A DNA stretch of 33,047 nt, taken from Halanaerobiales bacterium (GTDB taxonomy: Bacteria; Bacillota_F; Halanaerobiia; DY22613). Under the pieces are notes generated by a model. The model worked only from the letters and a program-made list of their open reading frames with translations, made no database searches and was not told the DNA's origin. The stretch spans positions 1-33,047 of the forward strand of contig JAGMES010000038.1 of NCBI GenBank assembly GCA_023128035.1. Direction: 5' to 3'. The translations under genes were made by a program, and so were the position numbers. Position 1 is the first letter of the stretch. The number at the start of each line of letters is the position of its first letter. Positions 22,946 through 32,226 of the stretch are shown piece after piece.

Positions 22946-24180
22946 TTAAATTTCAATGAATTCATATTTATACCTTCCACCTAAGTCTTTCATTAATTGT
23001 TCAACAACTAAAAGCGATTCTTTTTTGATACCATTACAAAAAATAATTCTCAATAATGATGAATCTATTGTATAAGCTTGTACAGGATAAGGTAGTCTAC
23101 TATATCTACCTATTTTCTCTTCAGTAAGATTCTTCTTAGATGATTCAAAATCTCCTAGATAATTTAATGAAAACGGAGAAAGCTTAAATATGTAATCTGA
23201 AATTTTCGTATCATCATTTAATTCTCTTAATCGTATTTTATGTTTTACTAAAAAATTATCTATTTCAACATATTTTTTGTAATAGTAGTTTTTAGTATCG
23301 TGATCTGTATTAAATGTACATGGTATACTATCACTAAAATTACCAATAGTATTATAATAACTATACTCACCAAATATTCGATTATTTTTAGGCATTCTTA
23401 AAGGTATCATTTTTACTTCGAACTGAATTCTTAATATCTTGACTAAAATGAAGAGTAAAGATTCAAATGCATTTATGTTTTCGCTACTTTTCCTAAAATT
23501 AGCATCATCAAACCAATAGTTAATAACAAATGGTTCTGAAAGAATGATTGATTTTCCAACAGTGTAATCTGAGTACTTTTCATAAAGTGACTCAGCTGCT
23601 TCTTTATATTCCTTTAAAATTATTGAACTATTGAATATCTTGAATTTATTTTTGTTATCAGCTAGAAGTACATTTTTTATATAATGCTTAAATGGTAAAA
23701 TTTTATAATTTTCTTCATATGATTCTTCAAGATACTTCTTTATAATTCTTTCTGTATGAATATCGGCAACTTGATGATCCATGATTAAAATTAGGTAATA
23801 TCGATTCATACTTATTTTGACAATTGCAAAATTGAACAATATGCTATTTAAATAGCTATTATCATTTAATGAAGACTCCATAAAAAAGAAAATTCGCTCC
23901 ATTATTCTCCTTTGAGATATAAAGTTAAATTGGGACAAATCTATAATATTGAAATTAATTATATCAATTTTTTCATGCTCTACAAATTTATAAGTTTCAT
24001 CTTCTAAACAAATAGTAGTTCTAAATACTGGTTGTTCATTAATTAACTTATTTAGCAATATGCTTAAATTATTTTGTAAGTTTTCATTTTTAAAATTACT
24101 TATGACATTTGAATAAACTCTACGATTATTTTTATGGTTTCCTCTACAAATTTGATTCATTACACCACCAATGTTATATT
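22946..24180 (-). other. Degenerate condensation/epimerization-like terminal domain
   Basis: The last 410 or so residues follow the second carrier after a linker. The active-site HHxxxDG motif is replaced by DHQVADI (near residue 2354): the second His and the Asp remain, the first His and the Gly are lost. Later segments NTIGNFSDSIP and NYLGDFESS correspond to the E-domain-like TVGxFTSxxP and NYLGQF positions. This points to an epimerization or terminal condensation ancestor. It could release, cyclize or dock, or be inactive; the sequence does not decide. Confidence 0.7.
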
Positions 24181-27100
24181 TATAATTTTTTTCTTTATTT
24201 AGGATATTTTCCTGTAATATTTGTGTGTTCAATCTGAGTACTTCAAATATTTTTTCAATTTCATTATCATCAAAATGTCTTAATCTAATTTTATCAGTCA
24301 GTTCATCCAAACTCACATTTTGGATTACAAAATTATGCTTCAAAACATTATAATCATCTACAACATAATCTACAAGAATATCTTCACCTGAGTTATTTTT
24401 AATATAGTTTAATATTTCTCCAGAATTTTTCTCTGTATACAGAATAATTACATCATATACTTCTGTTTTATATTTAATCAATTTACATGTTTCTCCAAAC
24501 ATATTTTTTAATTTAACATTCAATAACTCTAACCTTATTTGATCAGCTTCTTCAGTGTTTTGTATATACCAATTCAATTCTTTTATAGTTGGTCTGTTAA
24601 ATACTTCTCTAAGTGGAATTTCTATATTAAATTCTTCATGAATCTTTAAAACTAGAGTTGTAGCTTTTAATGAATGGCCGCCTAAATTAAAGAAGTTATC
24701 ATTGATTCCTATCCTATCTATCCTTAGTATTTCATGCCAAATAGAAACTAGCCTTTCTTCTGTTTTATTCCTCGGTCCTATATAATCTATTCTAGTTATA
24801 TTTTTCTCATCAGGTTCTGGTAATGCTTTTCTATCTACCTTACCGTTTATATTCAATGGTAAGTTATCAAGCTGAATAAAATATGACGGTACCATGTAAT
24901 CTGGCAATACTCTTACCAAGTGATCACGTAATTCTGAAATCTTTATCTCCCTATTTCCTACTACATATACACATAAATATTTACTATATTCTTCTTCTCT
25001 TGCTAATACCACTGTCTGATCTATAGCTTCATGTTTTAATAACTGATTTTCTATTTCTCCTAGCTCTATTCTATAACCCCTGATTTTAACTTGATGGTCT
25101 TTTCTACCAAAAAACTCTATATTCCTATCTGGTAACCATCTTGCTATATCACCTGTCTTATACATTCTTTCTCCTGGTATAAACGGATTCTCCATGAATT
25201 TTTCTGTTGTCAAATCTGGATGATTTAAATAACCTCTGGCTACTCCTGCACCACTGATATAAATTTCTCCCCAAACTCCCACTGAAACCGGATATAAATT
25301 TTGATCCAACAGATAAATCTGAACATTATCTACCGGGATACCAATGGGGACAGAACTACTTTTATCTTTATCAGGCTGATAGGTATAAACCGTACAACCA
25401 ATTACAGTCTCAGTTGGACCATATTCATTATATATTTTAATCTTCTGTGCAAATTTATCAGATATTCTTTTAGCAAGGTCAGTTTTTAATTCTTCACCAC
25501 CGATTATCAGTTTCTTCAACCTCTTATTTTTGACCTCCAAGTCTTTGATAATCTGTAAGTGAGCTGGGGTTAATTTGATAATATCTACCTTGTCTTCATC
25601 TAAAATTTTCTTAATTAATAATTCATCTTGATATTCACCGTATACCCTAATCTGATTCCCTGAAATCAGAGGTACGAAGATAGAGGTTGCTGTCAAATCA
25701 AAAGATAGAGATGAATACAGAGGAAAAGTCCAACTTTTTTCATGGCTTAAATATGTTCGACTAGCCCAAACTGCATAGTTAACAAGCCCTCTATGCTCAA
25801 TCATAACCCCCTTAGGCAGTCCGGTTGAGCCTGAAGTATAAATTAGATAAACTAGATTATTAGGACGACAAACTTGTTTTAAATTGCTATTGTCTCCCTG
25901 GTAAATTTGATTATCACCAATATCAATCAATTCTCCAGAAAAAGTAACTTTAGGTTTAAGTTCTTCATGTATTAGAAGCAAATCTATCCCGCTATTATTA
26001 ATTAGATAATTAATTCTCTGCTCTGGATAATTATGATCAACTGGTAAATAAGCTCCACCAGCTTTTAGAACTCCGAAAATTCCAATAATAGCTTCCAAGG
26101 AATGTTCCAACATTAGTCCAACAATTGTATCAGGTTTAATTCCTTTTCTTCTTAAAAATCTAGCCAATTGGTTAATCTTTTGATTCAACTGCCCGTAAGT
26201 CACTTCAAAATCATTAATGGTTACAGCAACTTTATTAGGACTTTTAGCTACCTCTGCTTCAAAGAGTTGACTGATTGTTTGATGCTCTGGATATTGTCGT
26301 ACTGTATCATTAACTAGATATAATAATTCTTCTTTCTCTACTTCTGAAATCATCTCAATATCTTTTAGCTTTACTTTTGGATTGAAAATCACTTCACTAA
26401 CTATATTGCAAAAATGACCTGCAATTCTTTCAATAGTCTCATCTTTAAACAACTCTGTACTATAAGTTAGGATAAAGTTTAACTGGTTATCACTTTCAAC
26501 AGCGTCTAAGTTCAGGTCAAACTTAGACATTCCAGTTGCAAAATTATATGGTTTGATTTCCAGATCATTTAATCTAAACATCGGTTTAGCCTGATTCTGG
26601 AGGACAAACATCACATCAAAGAGAGGATTTCTGGACATATCCCGTTCTATATTCAATTTCTCTACAAGCATCTCAAACTGATAATCTTGATTTTCATATG
26701 CTTCTAATGTTGTTTCCTTAATTTCTTCTAAAAACTTTTCAAATGTTTTTTCTCCTTCAGGATGAATCCTCATAGGTAATGTATTTACAAACATCCCTAT
26801 TATATTCTCTAAATCTGCATGGAATCTTCCTGCTATTGGCGAGCCTACTATGATATCCTCCTGATCTGTATATTTAAGTAATAATATATTGTAAACTGCT
26901 AATAAAACCATGTATAATGTTGTGTTAGTCTCTAAAATCATTTCTTTCAAACTTTCTGTTAAATCTTTATTCAGTACAAATTCTATACTATCTCCTTTAT
27001 AACTCGGGACTGATGACCTTTTATAATCTGTTGGCATATTTAATACTGGTATATCATCTAAAAATTTTTCTAACCAGTATTCTTCCTGTTTTTTAATTGC

Positions 27101-30100
27101 ACCAGAATCAAATAATTCATTCTGCCATACAGAAAAATCTTTATACTGTATTCTCAACTCAGGTAAATCTTTACCTTGATATAAGTTCTGAAATTCTTTT
27201 ATTAAAATGTCCATAGAGATACCATCTGATATTATATGGTGCATATCAAATAATATTAGATAGTTATCTTCTGACATCTTAATATGTCCAACTCTCAATA
27301 AAGGTGCTCTTTTTAAATCAAATGGTCTTATGAACTTCTCGATTATCTTATTTACTTTATCTTCATTTGTTTCAATAAATTCTTCTACTTTAAATTCTAC
27401 ATTATCTACTATCTTCTGCACTGGATTCCCTTCTATAAAGTCAAAATAGGTTCTTAGACTTTCATGTCTTTTTACTAAGTCTTTTAAGACTTCTTTAAGG
27501 TGTTCTTTATCAAGAATACCTTTGATTTTCATTACTCCTGGCATATTATAACTCACACCGAAATTTTCAAGTTGGTTTAATATTAAAAGCCTCTTTTGAG
27601 CTGAGGATACCGAATAAAATTCCCTCTTTTCTACTGGTTGTATTGATAAATAGACATTTTCTCTTGCTTCTTCTATGTAATTTGCAAGTTCTTCTATTGT
27701 TGGTCTGTTAAATACTTCTCTAAGTGGAACTTCCACATTAAATTCTTTATGAATCTTTAAAACTAAAGTTGTAGCTTTTAATGAATGTCCACCTAAATTA
27801 AAGAAGTTATCACAGATACCTATCTTATCTATCTCCAGTATTTCCTGCCAGATAGAAACTAGCTTTTCTTCCGTTTTATTCCTCGGTGCAATATACTCTT
27901 CACTAGTTAAAACATTCCAATCAGGTTCTGGTAATGCCTTTCTATCTACCTTCCCATTCTGGGTTAAAGGTAATTTTCGTAAAATAACAAAAAATATTGG
28001 AACCATATAAGCAGGCAATTTTTTAGTTAAAAATTTCCTCAATTTAGCTATAATTAACTCTGCGACTTCTGAATTCCGACCTTTCATCTCTGCATAAGCA
28101 CAGAGATATTTCATTCCTTTTCCATCATCTTTTGCTATTACAACAGCTTTATCAATTAACTGGTATTCCATAAGCTTTGCTTCAATTTCTCCTAGTTCAA
28201 TCCTATAACCCCGAATTTTAACCTGATAGTCAATTCGGCCAACAAACTCAATATTGCCATCATTTAGCCAACGGCCCAAATCTCCAGTTCTGTACATTTT
28301 CTGATTGGGAATAAAAGGGTCAGCTAAAAACTTGTCGGTAGTTAATTCAGGATTATTAAGGTAACCTCGAGCCAACCCATCACCAGCAATATAGATTTCA
28401 CCAATAAGCCCTTTGGCTGATAAACACTGGTTTTGATCTAAAATATAGATCCTCTTATTGGGTAGAGGTTTACCAATTGGAATAGTGCTAAACTGATTCA
28501 ATTTCTTAGGATCGGTTAAATAGGAAGTACTGTCAACACAGCACTCAGCGGGGCCATAAATATTAGTTACCTGAGGTTTGTAGTTTGCAAATTTCTGATA
28601 AAATTCCTTCAACACTCCACTTGATAAAGCTTCGCCGCCAATGATGAAATGTTTAACAGGTAAAATTTCTCCATTATCCATGGCAGTAACTAATAAACTT
28701 ATATGGGCTGGGGTACCATCAGATATCTCGATTTTCTTCTCTTTTAAGAAAGTCAGCAATTTTAAACCATCTTTTCTGGTCTCTTCCGGAACTATATACA
28801 GGCTATGACCCAATAGCAAACTGGCAAAAATCTGTTTAACTGAAGCATCAAAGACATAAGGAGCAACTAAGGCTATTCGTAAAGATTCTTCATAGTTTTG
28901 ATAAATATCATGATAAAGACCAGTTACTAAATTAACTACTCCTGAGTGTTCAATCATAATCCCTTTTGGGTGACCAGTAGTTCCTGAAGTATATATGATA
29001 TAAGCTAGGTCAATTGGTTTATTATAAACTGTAAAGGTTGAATTGTCCCCTTGATAACAACTGTTAGCATCAATATAAACAAGTTCAATTTCTTCTTTAC
29101 TAACACTAAATTTATCAGCAAATTGCTGACCACAAATAACAATCTTAGAATTGCTGTCTGCCAGCATAAACCTTATTCTTTCTTCAGGATATTCAGGATC
29201 AATAGGTAAATACGCTCCTCCTGCTTTCAATATCCCCATTATTCCAATTATCATCTCTAATGATCTCTCTACTATAATTCCTACTATCTTATCTGCGTTT
29301 ACCCTCTTATCTCTCAACACTCTAGCCAACTGGATTGCTTTTTCATTTAATTCACTATATGTTAGCTCCTCATTTTCATATACAATAGCTACCTTATCTG
29401 GGGTTTTATCTACTTGTTCTTCAAACAATTCAGTGATGTTTTTATTCTTCGGATAATCTATTTTGATATTATTAAATTCTTCTAATATTTGATTTTTCTC
29501 TTTATCTGTCAGCATATCAATGTCTGAAAGTTTTATCTCGACATTTTCTACTATGGAAAATAATATATTTCTATAATGATTATAAAAATTTTCAATAGTT
29601 TTCTCTTTAAACATCCCACTTTCATATCCAAATTTAAATTCGATATCGCTTTCAGCAATATTGATACCTAAAGTAAGTTGATAATTTGTCTTTTCAATAA
29701 TCGAATAACTGTCCACATTTATATATTTATTCTCTTTGAAATTCTCTTTTTCCATAGGATAATTTTCTATTACAACAAGAGAATCAAACAATTTTTTTGA
29801 ATTTCCAAGCTCACTATAACTCTTTATATCTACCAATGGCGTTTGTTCATATTTTTCTCCTATTTTTAGACTTTCGTTTACCTGGTTTAATATATTTATG
29901 ACTATTTCGTCATCTTTTGCGTTTACCCTTAAAGGTAATGTATTTATGAATAGCCCAACCATTTCTTCTATACCAGTTATTGAAGCATTTCTCCCTGATA
30001 CAGTTATACCAAATACTACATCTTGAGAATTGTTATATTTTTGTAACAATATTCCCCAGGTAGTATATAAAAGAGTTGCAATAGTCACATTAGTCATTTT

Positions 30101-30844
30101 GGAAAAGTCATACACTTTCCGAGTTAGTTCTTTTGAAAATTTGAATATAATGTTTTCCAATTTTCCAATTTTATTTTTCGGCTTAGTAACAGGTAATATT
30201 GTTCTGGTATTTAAACCTGCAAGATACTTTTTCCAATATATAGATTGACTAGTTTTATCTTGTTTGTAGCACCATTTAACAAATTCTTTATAATGAGTTT
30301 TTTTCTTTACTACTATTTTTTTTCTTTCACAAATATTATTATAGGTAGTTATAAATTCTTTCAATAATATAGCATTACTCCAGCCATCAAATAATATATG
30401 ATGATAGCTTATGATCATTTCATATTTGTCCTGCCCAAGATTAATCAAATTTATCCTAAGTGGTTCTTTAGTTAAATCTATTCCTTTTTCTAAATCCTTC
30501 TCTCGAATTTCACAAATTATTTTTTGATCATCAACCCCAACCATCTTTGAAAAATCATGTTTATAAATTGGTATAACATGCTTTTTCAACACAATTTGTA
30601 CGGGTTTATTTAGTTTATTCCATTTATATATAGTTCTTAATATTTCATTATTTTCTGCTATATATGACCAATTTTTTTCTATCATTTCTTCATTTAAGAC
30701 TCCTGAAAGACTTAAACTTAATTGTTCAAAATATTCTTCACTTTCAGGGTTACTTAAATAATGGTATAAGATACCTTTTTGTAATGGAGTTAACTCTAAT
30801 ATATCCTGTATATTAAATTTATCCATTTTTTTTATTTTATTCAT
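22946..30844 (-). CDS. Two-module NRPS: C-A(Glu-like)-T-C-A(Asn-like)-T-degenerate C/E
   Basis: A 2,632-residue synthetase. Order: condensation domain (HHILFDGW near residue 150, DCL type), A domain (about 460-960), carrier with LGGHSL (Ser1021), condensation domain (MHHIISDGIS), A domain (about 1515-2010), carrier (Ser2058), a linker of about 120 residues and a C-terminal condensation-like domain. Hand-read codes are DAKDIGIVDK for the first A domain, close to the known Glu code DAKDLGVVDK, and DLTKIGEIGK for the second, close to the Asn code DLTKLGEVGK. I chose the ATG at 30844 because GGAGGG lies 7 nt upstream; a TTG two codons earlier is too close to it. A DCL domain at the N-terminus implies an upstream enzyme ending in epimerization, so it probably does not start the chain. 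There is no thioesterase. Confidence 0.95.
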   Translation of the reverse strand: MNKIKKMDKFNIQDILELTPLQKGILYHYLSNPESEEYFEQLSLSLSGVLNEEMIEKNWSYIAENNEILRTIYKWNKLNKPVQIVLKKHVIPIYKHDFSKMVGVDDQKIICEIREKDLEKGIDLTKEPLRINLINLGQDKYEMIISYHHILFDGWSNAILLKEFITTYNNICERKKIVVKKKTHYKEFVKWCYKQDKTSQSIYWKKYLAGLNTRTILPVTKPKNKIGKLENIIFKFSKELTRKVYDFSKMTNVTIATLLYTTWGILLQKYNNSQDVVFGITVSGRNASITGIEEMVGLFINTLPLRVNAKDDEIVINILNQVNESLKIGEKYEQTPLVDIKSYSELGNSKKLFDSLVVIENYPMEKENFKENKYINVDSYSIIEKTNYQLTLGINIAESDIEFKFGYESGMFKEKTIENFYNHYRNILFSIVENVEIKLSDIDMLTDKEKNQILEEFNNIKIDYPKNKNITELFEEQVDKTPDKVAIVYENEELTYSELNEKAIQLARVLRDKRVNADKIVGIIVERSLEMIIGIMGILKAGGAYLPIDPEYPEERIRFMLADSNSKIVICGQQFADKFSVSKEEIELVYIDANSCYQGDNSTFTVYNKPIDLAYIIYTSGTTGHPKGIMIEHSGVVNLVTGLYHDIYQNYEESLRIALVAPYVFDASVKQIFASLLLGHSLYIVPEETRKDGLKLLTFLKEKKIEISDGTPAHISLLVTAMDNGEILPVKHFIIGGEALSSGVLKEFYQKFANYKPQVTNIYGPAECCVDSTSYLTDPKKLNQFSTIPIGKPLPNKRIYILDQNQCLSAKGLIGEIYIAGDGLARGYLNNPELTTDKFLADPFIPNQKMYRTGDLGRWLNDGNIEFVGRIDYQVKIRGYRIELGEIEAKLMEYQLIDKAVVIAKDDGKGMKYLCAYAEMKGRNSEVAELIIAKLRKFLTKKLPAYMVPIFFVILRKLPLTQNGKVDRKALPEPDWNVLTSEEYIAPRNKTEEKLVSIWQEILEIDKIGICDNFFNLGGHSLKATTLVLKIHKEFNVEVPLREVFNRPTIEELANYIEEARENVYLSIQPVEKREFYSVSSAQKRLLILNQLENFGVSYNMPGVMKIKGILDKEHLKEVLKDLVKRHESLRTYFDFIEGNPVQKIVDNVEFKVEEFIETNEDKVNKIIEKFIRPFDLKRAPLLRVGHIKMSEDNYLILFDMHHIISDGISMDILIKEFQNLYQGKDLPELRIQYKDFSVWQNELFDSGAIKKQEEYWLEKFLDDIPVLNMPTDYKRSSVPSYKGDSIEFVLNKDLTESLKEMILETNTTLYMVLLAVYNILLLKYTDQEDIIVGSPIAGRFHADLENIIGMFVNTLPMRIHPEGEKTFEKFLEEIKETTLEAYENQDYQFEMLVEKLNIERDMSRNPLFDVMFVLQNQAKPMFRLNDLEIKPYNFATGMSKFDLNLDAVESDNQLNFILTYSTELFKDETIERIAGHFCNIVSEVIFNPKVKLKDIEMISEVEKEELLYLVNDTVRQYPEHQTISQLFEAEVAKSPNKVAVTINDFEVTYGQLNQKINQLARFLRRKGIKPDTIVGLMLEHSLEAIIGIFGVLKAGGAYLPVDHNYPEQRINYLINNSGIDLLLIHEELKPKVTFSGELIDIGDNQIYQGDNSNLKQVCRPNNLVYLIYTSGSTGLPKGVMIEHRGLVNYAVWASRTYLSHEKSWTFPLYSSLSFDLTATSIFVPLISGNQIRVYGEYQDELLIKKILDEDKVDIIKLTPAHLQIIKDLEVKNKRLKKLIIGGEELKTDLAKRISDKFAQKIKIYNEYGPTETVIGCTVYTYQPDKDKSSSVPIGIPVDNVQIYLLDQNLYPVSVGVWGEIYISGAGVARGYLNHPDLTTEKFMENPFIPGERMYKTGDIARWLPDRNIEFFGRKDHQVKIRGYRIELGEIENQLLKHEAIDQTVVLAREEEYSKYLCVYVVGNREIKISELRDHLVRVLPDYMVPSYFIQLDNLPLNINGKVDRKALPEPDEKNITRIDYIGPRNKTEERLVSIWHEILRIDRIGINDNFFNLGGHSLKATTLVLKIHEEFNIEIPLREVFNRPTIKELNWYIQNTEEADQIRLELLNVKLKNMFGETCKLIKYKTEVYDVIILYTEKNSGEILNYIKNNSGEDILVDYVVDDYNVLKHNFVIQNVSLDELTDKIRLRHFDDNEIEKIFEVLRLNTQILQENILNKEKNYKYNIGGVMNQICRGNHKNNRRVYSNVISNFKNENLQNNLSILLNKLINEQPVFRTTICLEDETYKFVEHEKIDIINFNIIDLSQFNFISQRRIMERIFFFMESSLNDNSYLNSILFNFAIVKISMNRYYLILIMDHQVADIHTERIIKKYLEESYEENYKILPFKHYIKNVLLADNKNKFKIFNSSIILKEYKEAAESLYEKYSDYTVGKSIILSEPFVINYWFDDANFRKSSENINAFESLLFILVKILRIQFEVKMIPLRMPKNNRIFGEYSYYNTIGNFSDSIPCTFNTDHDTKNYYYKKYVEIDNFLVKHKIRLRELNDDTKISDYIFKLSPFSLNYLGDFESSKKNLTEEKIGRYSRLPYPVQAYTIDSSLLRIIFCNGIKKESLLVVEQLMKDLGGRYKYEFIEI
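24591..24776 (-). repeat. Internal NRPS repeat, copy 2 (A-T junction and carrier of module 2)
   Basis: This 186-bp stretch encoding the end of the A domain linker and the carrier matches 27702-27887 without gaps and with about 18 differences by hand count (near 90%). It is higher than between other modules in the window and suggests recent duplication or gene conversion. Confidence 0.75.
27702..27887 (-). repeat. Internal NRPS repeat, copy 1 (A-T junction and carrier of module 1)
   Basis: Partner of 24591-24776. Both copies encode DNFFNLGGHSLKATTLVLKI-type carrier sequence and the VFNRPTI segment. Confidence 0.75.
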
Positions 30845-31093
30845 TATCAATCCCTCCAGTATAATTATGAAATTTCATTTTCTTTATCTTAATTTCATTT
30901 ATTAATTAATTATCAAATTAAATTTGCTACTCATTTATAGAACATTTTATATTTCTACTAAAGGTTATATTTTAGATTATTTATATTTTTTTGTAATTTA
31001 CTTATTCTATTTTTTTCGCTAAAACCCTTTTTTATTTTAACTATAAAACTCTAATGAAACTTATTATTTTTAGTACAAAAAAGAACCCAAAAA
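30845..31093. other. AT-rich leader upstream of two-module NRPS
   Basis: Almost pure A/T sequence between the terminator and the NRPS start, with GGAGGG at 30857-30852 (minus strand) as ribosome site. It must hold the promoter of the NRPS operon, but many A/T-rich hexamers compete and I cannot pick one. No reading frame of interest is seen. Confidence 0.5.
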
Positions 31094-31116
31094 GCCTGAC
31101 CCACTATAGGTCAGGC
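31094..31116 (-). terminator. Rho-independent terminator after LysM/propeller pseudogene
   Basis: GCCTGACC and GGTCAGGC (8-bp arms) enclose a 7-nt loop. On the minus strand the stem is followed by TTTTT and, after GGGTTC, a second T run. It ends transcription from the upstream gene and insulates the NRPS operon. The 144 bases between it and the pseudogene end show nothing further. Confidence 0.88.
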
Positions 31117-31260
31117 AATTAATTTAATACTAACAGATGGAACATATCTATAAAAATTTTTATCAAAAGCCATAGATATTAAATAAGTTTATTCACACTC
31201 AAGACATCTAAACCTATTCCAATTCGGATAATAATTATCTCCTACATCGGTTACCCTGTT

Positions 31261-32113
31261 TTACTGGTTAGTTGCAATATTTAATAAATAAATATTTCTA
31301 GGAGTAGGTGAAGTATATATGATATTGCCAGGCTTATTAGAAGCAGTAAAAATGATCCATTCAGGTTCTGGACCCCAAGCTGGAATTGGATAAAATTTAC
31401 GTCTAAAGCTCTGTAAAATGATTCCATGTACTGAGGCAATTCTAACCTCTCCTACTCCATTCGTACTTATAGACCAATTTAGACGAATCTGGTGACCATC
31501 CTCCTAACCTATTTATATCATATTTAAAAGGTGGTTGCTCAAATAAAAAGCCCGGCAATTGCATTACTTTTTCTGTAACAAAATCATAAATCCAAACACC
31601 AGAAGTAACACTGAATGCAGATCCATGCAGTAAACTAGTGGCTGCATACCTCCCATTGGGTGAAATTTTGACAATAGCAGCTATAATAGCCAAACGTGGA
31701 TAGGCTGCTTCTCTCAGGGTAATACCTGCCAGACGTTTATTATCAGGAAACCAGACTGGATTAGCAAAATTCTCTGCTATTTTTTTTGTTTCTCCATCCA
31801 AATTAACAACAAAAGTACCTCGTTCCAGTATGTTTTCCACAATGTTTGTATAAACAATCATAGTACTATTAGGAGACCATGAGTAATTTTCAACATTTCC
31901 AGCTAGCTTTATGTGATTCTTCCCACATGAGTCAACAATAAATAATTTTTGACCAAATGTATAGGCAATCCATTTTCCATCTGGTGCCCATTGCGGATTA
32001 GATAGTGGCTGTTCTAAACTTTCCAATTCTCTGGTAATCTGTTCCTTCTCTTCCCCACTTGCATTACTTCGCCAGATCTCTGGCTTACCTGTAGAAGTAG
32101 AAATATATACAAT
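31261..32113 (-). pseudogene. TolB-like beta-propeller part of a disrupted LysM-propeller gene
   Basis: The frame encodes repeated propeller blades: PQWAPDGKWIAYTF, YSWSPNSTMIVYT, PVWFPDNKRLAGI, VKISPNGRYAATS and GGWSPDSSKLVYK, typical of TolB/WD40-like periplasmic or surface proteins. It has no proper start: the open frame comes straight out of the MITE-like element, and an internal TTG at 32026 is the only apparent start. Near 31466-31471 the frame shifts. The minus-strand text reads KLVY in one frame and ISTNGVGEVRIAS in the next, as expected if one TA of TATATA was lost; the current frame then stops at 31442. The shifted frame continues with AWGPEPEWIIFTAS to a TAA at 31261-31263. Two independent lesions make it a pseudogene. 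Confidence 0.85.
32107..32113. repeat. Target-site duplication, left copy
   Basis: ATACAAT directly abuts the left end of the 113-bp element and matches the copy at 32227-32233. Confidence 0.85.
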
Positions 32114-32226
32114 GATTCGACCACAAAAAGTATTTTAGTCGCACTTGCATACCATATAAAGTATTGACACCGCCATTTCAATACTTTATATGGTATGCAA
32201 GTGCGACTACTTTTTGTGGGCTAATC
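32114..32226. mobile_element. MITE-like palindromic element, 113 bp
   Basis: The element is one long inverted repeat. An inner part of near-perfect arms (32121-32166 and 32179-32219, identical over 41 bp except for 5 extra bases in the left arm) surrounds a 12-nt loop. The repeat extends outward to GATT and AATC ends, with terminal sequence GATTCGACCACAAAAAG at the left against GATTAGCCCACAAAAAG in reverse at the right. It encodes nothing and is flanked by ATACAAT duplications, so it is most likely a non-autonomous element mobilised by a transposase elsewhere. It lies inside the LysM-propeller gene and creates the TGA at 32227-32225. The family is not identified. Confidence 0.88.

Noticed and set aside
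31442..32026. An independent propeller gene starting at a TTG at 32026
   Set aside because: The frame stays open upstream with clear protein similarity in register with the LysM fragment, and no ribosome site precedes the TTG. It is the remnant of a larger gene.
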